Positions 47,401-49,439 of a stretch of DNA of 49,439 nt are shown here, in pieces. How positions within the stretch are numbered: position 1 is the first letter of the stretch; every line of letters begins with the position of its first letter. The DNA is from Planctomycetota bacterium (GTDB lineage: Bacteria; Planctomycetota; UBA1135; GCA-002686595): contig NYXZ01000093.1 in the NCBI GenBank assembly GCA_002686595.1, forward strand, positions 22,163-71,601, given 5' to 3'. The notes under the pieces are model-generated. The model made no database searches. It was given only the letters and a program-made list of their open reading frames with translations, and was not told where the DNA came from. Made by a program: the position numbers and the translations under genes.

Positions 47401-47837
47401 GCCGCCAGGGCAGCTCCTTCTTCACCACCTGGGGCACCGACGCCATGGCCTATGAATCCGGCCTGTGGTTGATCTTCGAGAACGCCGCCGGCGTCGGCCT
47501 GGCGGACGGCCGCCCGGACCATCCGGGAACCTGGGAACTGGTCCTCGCCAGCCACGACAACTTGGACGGCGAACCAGTGCAGCTCCTGGACAGCTTCACC
47601 AACTCTGAGCTCAACCTAACGCCCGGCACCTGGACGAGCTTCGAGTTCCAACTCGACCCCCTCGGCCCCAATGGCGGACACCTGGCAATCGAGCTCGCGG
47701 GAACAACCCTCTACTCCGGCCCCATCCCCGCCGACCTAGATTGCGCCGGCGCCCTGCAAGTAGGCTTCCGCGAAAACCACCCCGGCCCGCCGAGCGCCGC
47801 CGAAGGCGTATGGCTCGACGGACTGCACATTCGCTAG
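44499..47837 (+). CDS. Secreted GH18-like barrel protein with Gly/Pro-rich linker, lamin-tail domain and C-terminal beta domain
   Basis: A 1112-residue exported protein. The frame is open from 44466, but the ATG at 44499 gives the better signal peptide (MRVTGPARALLGLCLCS). Residues 91-124 are a collagen-like run of Gly-Pro-Gly triplets. Residues 128-490 resemble a GH18 chitinase-type barrel: FIVFGYLQ, VKVILVVNQF, VHGVSMDLEF, YMLYSMYDWA and GVGFWSLYWL. The D-x2-D-x-D-x-E motif is partly lost, reading H-G-V-S-M-D-L-E, but the catalytic-type Glu242 and Asp240 remain. Residues 698-875 look like a lamin-tail domain (TINELRYAG, YSLGRYPDGRDSN, ASPGARNG). The last 230 residues are a beta-rich domain. 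It could be a chitinase-like enzyme or a lectin. It is convergent with the AT-richer region on its right. Confidence 0.75.
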   Translation: MRVTGPARALLGLCLCSPTLAGGVHEQEAAAPCSAQAAHAAQAEELGVALSETTDDGRRAEELEAAGLLFPPRAAGTPGPSALATNPASPGSPGGQYGPGGPGGPGAPGGPGSGSRGPLAPGQPSAQSDFIVFGYLQSESMVYHLRWQALTHIGTRFVGFDASGSLTGTSAFTARSSYLKEGGAADDAGVKVILVVNQFDDDPGGVIETVMTSATRRTRLVDEIGSLISSDSYVHGVSMDLEFGWGSAVRDGLTAFMVELRAELDRLDPALETSVYTNAIYLENQWDFHPETGLTPQIDYMLYSMYDWATGSTARAISDFDNCIGSTRMRAYLDAGLPPEKLVPTISSYSRSWNGVSTYGASGYGSSSAGYTDALFDLTLRPFTAGTGNYVTGDEAGWYTWNDGVSHVRTWEGRAGMEWKIRQALSFHDPSGNWNGRRLGGVGFWSLYWLAETSSIDPRTGASVSRTRTYPEVYQMCQELLASPGQERFTLETFAGYDFRWRAPHKSPDTLGDTDNNSTWRIVNTPPGFPGFADSDHAAEVTLDVEGSGVNQVVFAHEVLASPLAPTIPDTHATLGQIKPNSLISARLYTPERLSGWSVSLLLIDGDGELEKSPPTSLDRSGWTPLTWDISAPGGVLPHATLEPAFLSGDGHLDSNMTSPEAARDISLYGFVFSGRGPLSASVVLDELAHQSTLQGAAHYTINELRYAGVDREFLEIWGPAGPLPADFELRFYDSSDGTVLRSFPLSGTIRAVSQGRGPFVLGDPGTDGVDSNGNMSEDGDDFPDVDPSACQLVVAGRAHDSLVYEAFGGLDELIRRECAGVTDEGYPWVGGVASGQDSAGQPYSLGRYPDGRDSNVNGADFSFQIASPGARNGAALTLPAEIDFETPPPGLFQTYDSPRFTNPTSAGLPPAPSGGLAWRCVDSVGGGVLGLVGDAALGFGAGYVATGEIYIPAQSAAPCAIGVGIGGRQGSSFFTTWGTDAMAYESGLWLIFENAAGVGLADGRPDHPGTWELVLASHDNLDGEPVQLLDSFTNSELNLTPGTWTSFEFQLDPLGPNGGHLAIELAGTTLYSGPIPADLDCAGALQVGFRENHPGPPSAAEGVWLDGLHIR

Positions 47838-48181
47838 CGCGGCGCTAGACCTCGACTGGTAAAGCCTCGCCCAATCGCGGTGAATGTGCCTTCGAGGGAG
47901 TAACTCTGTTGGCGTGTTGGTCGGCACGCATCATGGGTCGTGGCGCCGGAGTGAAGATGCTCTCCCAGTGACAATCACCAAGGAAGCAGGGGATAGCAGC
48001 TCGCAACGCTCGCCTGTGGCGGCTTGGCAGACGCCCGCCCCCCCTCGCCCTCAATACCACAATCACACCACCCTAGCCCAAGAAGCCCTCTACCACTCAT
48101 TCGGCAAGCAGTCCCAAGAAGCCAGCGGAGAGATCACCGTGGTGGCCTCGTGTGCCGAGGATCATTGATCACGGGCAGGCA
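47838..48181. other. Intergenic stretch, no supportable gene
   Basis: The 344 bp follow the GH18-like gene. A short inverted repeat CTAGCG-CGG-CGCTAG (47834-47848) overlaps its stop codon. A 94-codon plus-strand frame at 47884-48168 shows low-complexity composition and no recognised motif; I do not call it. Base composition shifts to lower GC from here to the right edge. Confidence 0.5.
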
Positions 48182-48439
48182 TCACCTATCCCCCATATTC
48201 TTAAACACACGGGCAATGTCTTCGCGTGCGGCCCCGTCAATAGAGGCGAGGAACGACTCTGAAATGGACTTAGCTAAGGTGGCTGTCTTAGCGGCAGCCG
48301 CAGCAATATAAAATTGATGCGCCCCATCGTCAAACTCAACCTTGTCAACAGCCATGTCAACCACCTCGCTAAACATCTCCGCCAAACCCTGACGAACGAG
48401 GGTATTGAGCTCCTCGTCCAGCTCCTTATAACTCATCAT
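48182..48439 (-). CDS. Small protein of unknown function, third gene of an overlapping cassette
   Basis: An 85-residue acidic, helical protein (MMSYKELDEELNTLVRQGLA; then FYIAAAAAKTATLAKSISES). No family recognised. Its ATG overlaps the TGA of the 44-codon gene upstream by 4 bp (ATGA), so it is translationally coupled. Such a chain of small genes beside a DUF4258-like protein suggests an addiction module or small accessory operon, but this is inference only. Confidence 0.65.
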   Translation of the reverse strand: MMSYKELDEELNTLVRQGLAEMFSEVVDMAVDKVEFDDGAHQFYIAAAAAKTATLAKSISESFLASIDGAAREDIARVFKNMGDR

Positions 48440-48570
48440 ACCATAGCCTCCATTGTATATTGCGCAGGCTGAGCCTTACTCCAAGACTCTCCTTCTGCTA
48501 TCAGCCCATTGATGATGTGGCACTGAATGAGCTCGTCCGCGCGGGATCCCACTTCGTTGAATGACCTCAT
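48436..48570 (-). CDS. 44-residue small protein, middle gene of the cassette
   Basis: A short gene reading MRSFNEVGSRADELIQCHII and ending YTMEAMV. It is supported by position rather than family: its ATG overlaps the stop of the upstream gene by 4 bp, and its stop overlaps the next ATG by 4 bp, so all three genes form a coupled chain with no spare bases. Function unknown. Confidence 0.6.
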   Translation of the reverse strand: MRSFNEVGSRADELIQCHIINGLIAEGESWSKAQPAQYTMEAMV

Positions 48571-48878
48571 GCTGCCTCTCCAGAATCCCCATGGCAAAGG
48601 CTTGCGCGTGAGCCTCCCCCTGAATCCATCATCATGGCACCCTTCTGGAACCCGCTCGAACGATAGACGGTGATGACCGTCCGGTATCCCTCATCGACTA
48701 TGACAGTGACCCAGGCTCGGCGGTTGTCAGGCATGACTCGAGAGGCAATCAGTCCAAAGCGGCCGTCATTGGCCAATAGCCAGAAGTCAGGGCTGGATAG
48801 AACAGACTCGACGACTCGCATCGGGATGCTTCTCTCGTCCATGCGCTTCTTGGCGTGAATGGTGTAGATGGTTCTCAT
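48567..48878 (-). CDS. DUF4258-like small protein (possible toxin-type)
   Basis: A 103-residue protein. The start TIHAKKRMDERSIPMRVVES is the DUF4258 pattern (H-A-x2-R-M-x2-R), followed by beta strands RRAWVTVIVDEGYRTVITVY. The family fold is thought to be related to RelE/BrnT-type toxins, but no activity can be assigned. It is the first gene of the three-gene overlapping cassette on the minus strand. The last 25 residues are not conserved-looking. Confidence 0.65.
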   Translation of the reverse strand: MRTIYTIHAKKRMDERSIPMRVVESVLSSPDFWLLANDGRFGLIASRVMPDNRRAWVTVIVDEGYRTVITVYRSSGFQKGAMMMDSGGGSRASLCHGDSGEAA

Positions 48879-49324
48879 AGTGGTTGTGTTGGGGTAGGGC
48901 GGCCCTTGAGTTGGTGCCGCTCAGGTGGGAGCGAGTCTTGGGTCACCAGAGCCACAAGTCAACATCCAATTCCATCTCCAACGCCCACCGCAAGACATTT
49001 TTACCAACCCGCAAATGGCCGCGACACCCTTTCCTGCTTGCAAGCCACGAAGTTAAGTATCCCAGCAGCCAGCGCACTTTGCGCGCGCACTATTCGACTA
49101 TAATCTTTGCATCTCCAGGCTTTCCTCGACCTTCCGACATGCAATTGTCTGCATCCCCATTCTACGCCCCAAGACCTCAGGTTTTGCCTGACTCAGATGG
49201 CGTTGGCCGACACCGTCATCCTCGATCGGCAGCTCGATGTACCGCCGTCATGACTCTGCCCCTGCGCAGGAGCATGGGGTTCAAGTGATGGACCCCATGC
49301 TCAGTCTCGCGAGAAACCACACTC
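48879..49324. other. Intergenic stretch with lower GC content
   Basis: The region upstream of the small-gene cassette. It must hold the cassette's promoter, but no clear -35/-10 pair is claimed. No open frame with family features was seen. A perfect hairpin lies at 49270-49302. Confidence 0.45.
49270..49302 (-). terminator. Perfect 11-bp hairpin after the edge gene
   Basis: GAGCATGGGGT (49270-49280) and ACCCCATGCTC (49292-49302) are perfect inverted repeats around an 11-nt loop. The hairpin is 22 bp past the stop of the partial minus-strand gene, so it is likely its terminator, although no T-run follows. Confidence 0.5.
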
Positions 49325-49438
49325 TCATTCGACGCACTTCCGAAATGCAGATTCTTTCAAAATATTTTGGATTTCCGGCCATGGATCCACTCCCCCCAGC
49401 CCCGCGCGCTTGATCGCACTAGAGGCTTTGCCAGTCGA
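49325..49438 (-). CDS. Partial C-terminal coding region at the right edge, unknown protein
   Basis: An open frame entering from the window edge and ending TGA at 49325-49327. The visible 37 residues include SSAIKRAGLGGVDPWPEIQN and end RKCVE. The composition looks protein-like, and a hairpin follows the stop. The family is not identifiable from so little sequence. Confidence 0.4.
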   Translation of the reverse strand, partial: STGKASSAIKRAGLGGVDPWPEIQNILKESAFRKCVE

Positions 49439-49439
49439 G

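Overview
The window is about 49 kb of GC-rich bacterial DNA, most probably from a free-living, aerobic or facultative member of the Planctomycetota (PVC superphylum). The best pointers are two very large secreted c-type cytochromes with the Pirellula/Verrucomicrobium-type heme domain, a DUF1080 domain, a ThuA-like protein, and a C-terminal tail domain shared by three otherwise unrelated secreted proteins. No rRNA, tRNA, CRISPR array or insertion sequence was recognised. The lineage is inferred from protein families only.

Layout. 1-8.7 kb: a partial GMC oxidoreductase, a 1644-residue mosaic cytochrome and a PEP-hydrolase-like/Tm-1-like pair. 8.7-22.2 kb: a ThuA protein, an arylsulfotransferase-like protein, a DUF1080-propeller-cytochrome protein, a clan-A glycosidase, a two-gene NO-reductase-like unit, a YigZ protein and a secreted repeat protein. 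Two glycan- or sulfate-ester-directed genes, the shared tail domain and the giant cytochromes give this part the look of a polysaccharide-handling and respiratory accessory region. 22.2-30 kb: an 11-heme cytochrome fused to a LVIVD-type propeller, a MarR regulator with a cysteine tail, a chemoreceptor, and a truncated chemoreceptor joined to a truncated cheR by what looks like an internal deletion. 30-35 kb: a GH8 endoglucanase, two tandem paralogous genes with paired in-frame UGA codons (candidate selenoproteins), and a TPP enzyme of the ILVBL/HACL2 type. 35-37.5 kb: a two-domain amidotransferase/cyanophycinase fusion, a histidine phosphatase and a small membrane protein. 37.5-43 kb: a complete pst operon (pstS, phoU fused to a phosphatase-like domain, pstC, pstA and two pstB genes). 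43-47.8 kb: a beta-helix surface protein divergent from a GH18-like/lamin-tail protein. 47.8-49.4 kb: AT-richer sequence holding three overlapping small genes and a partial gene at the edge.

The most exciting content is at 31.5-33 kb. Two paralogues, each 219 codons long, carry in-frame UGA codons at residues 38 and 41 (a U-P-G-U motif). Each pair is followed at the same spacing by a 7-bp stem with a 5-nt loop, and one stem pair shows a compensatory change. This fits a tandem family of secreted, outer-membrane-like selenoproteins with a UxxU redox motif. Other notable observations are a dispersed palindromic repeat whose CTAG tips supply the stop codons of three genes, the lineage-type tail domain, and several unusual fusions.
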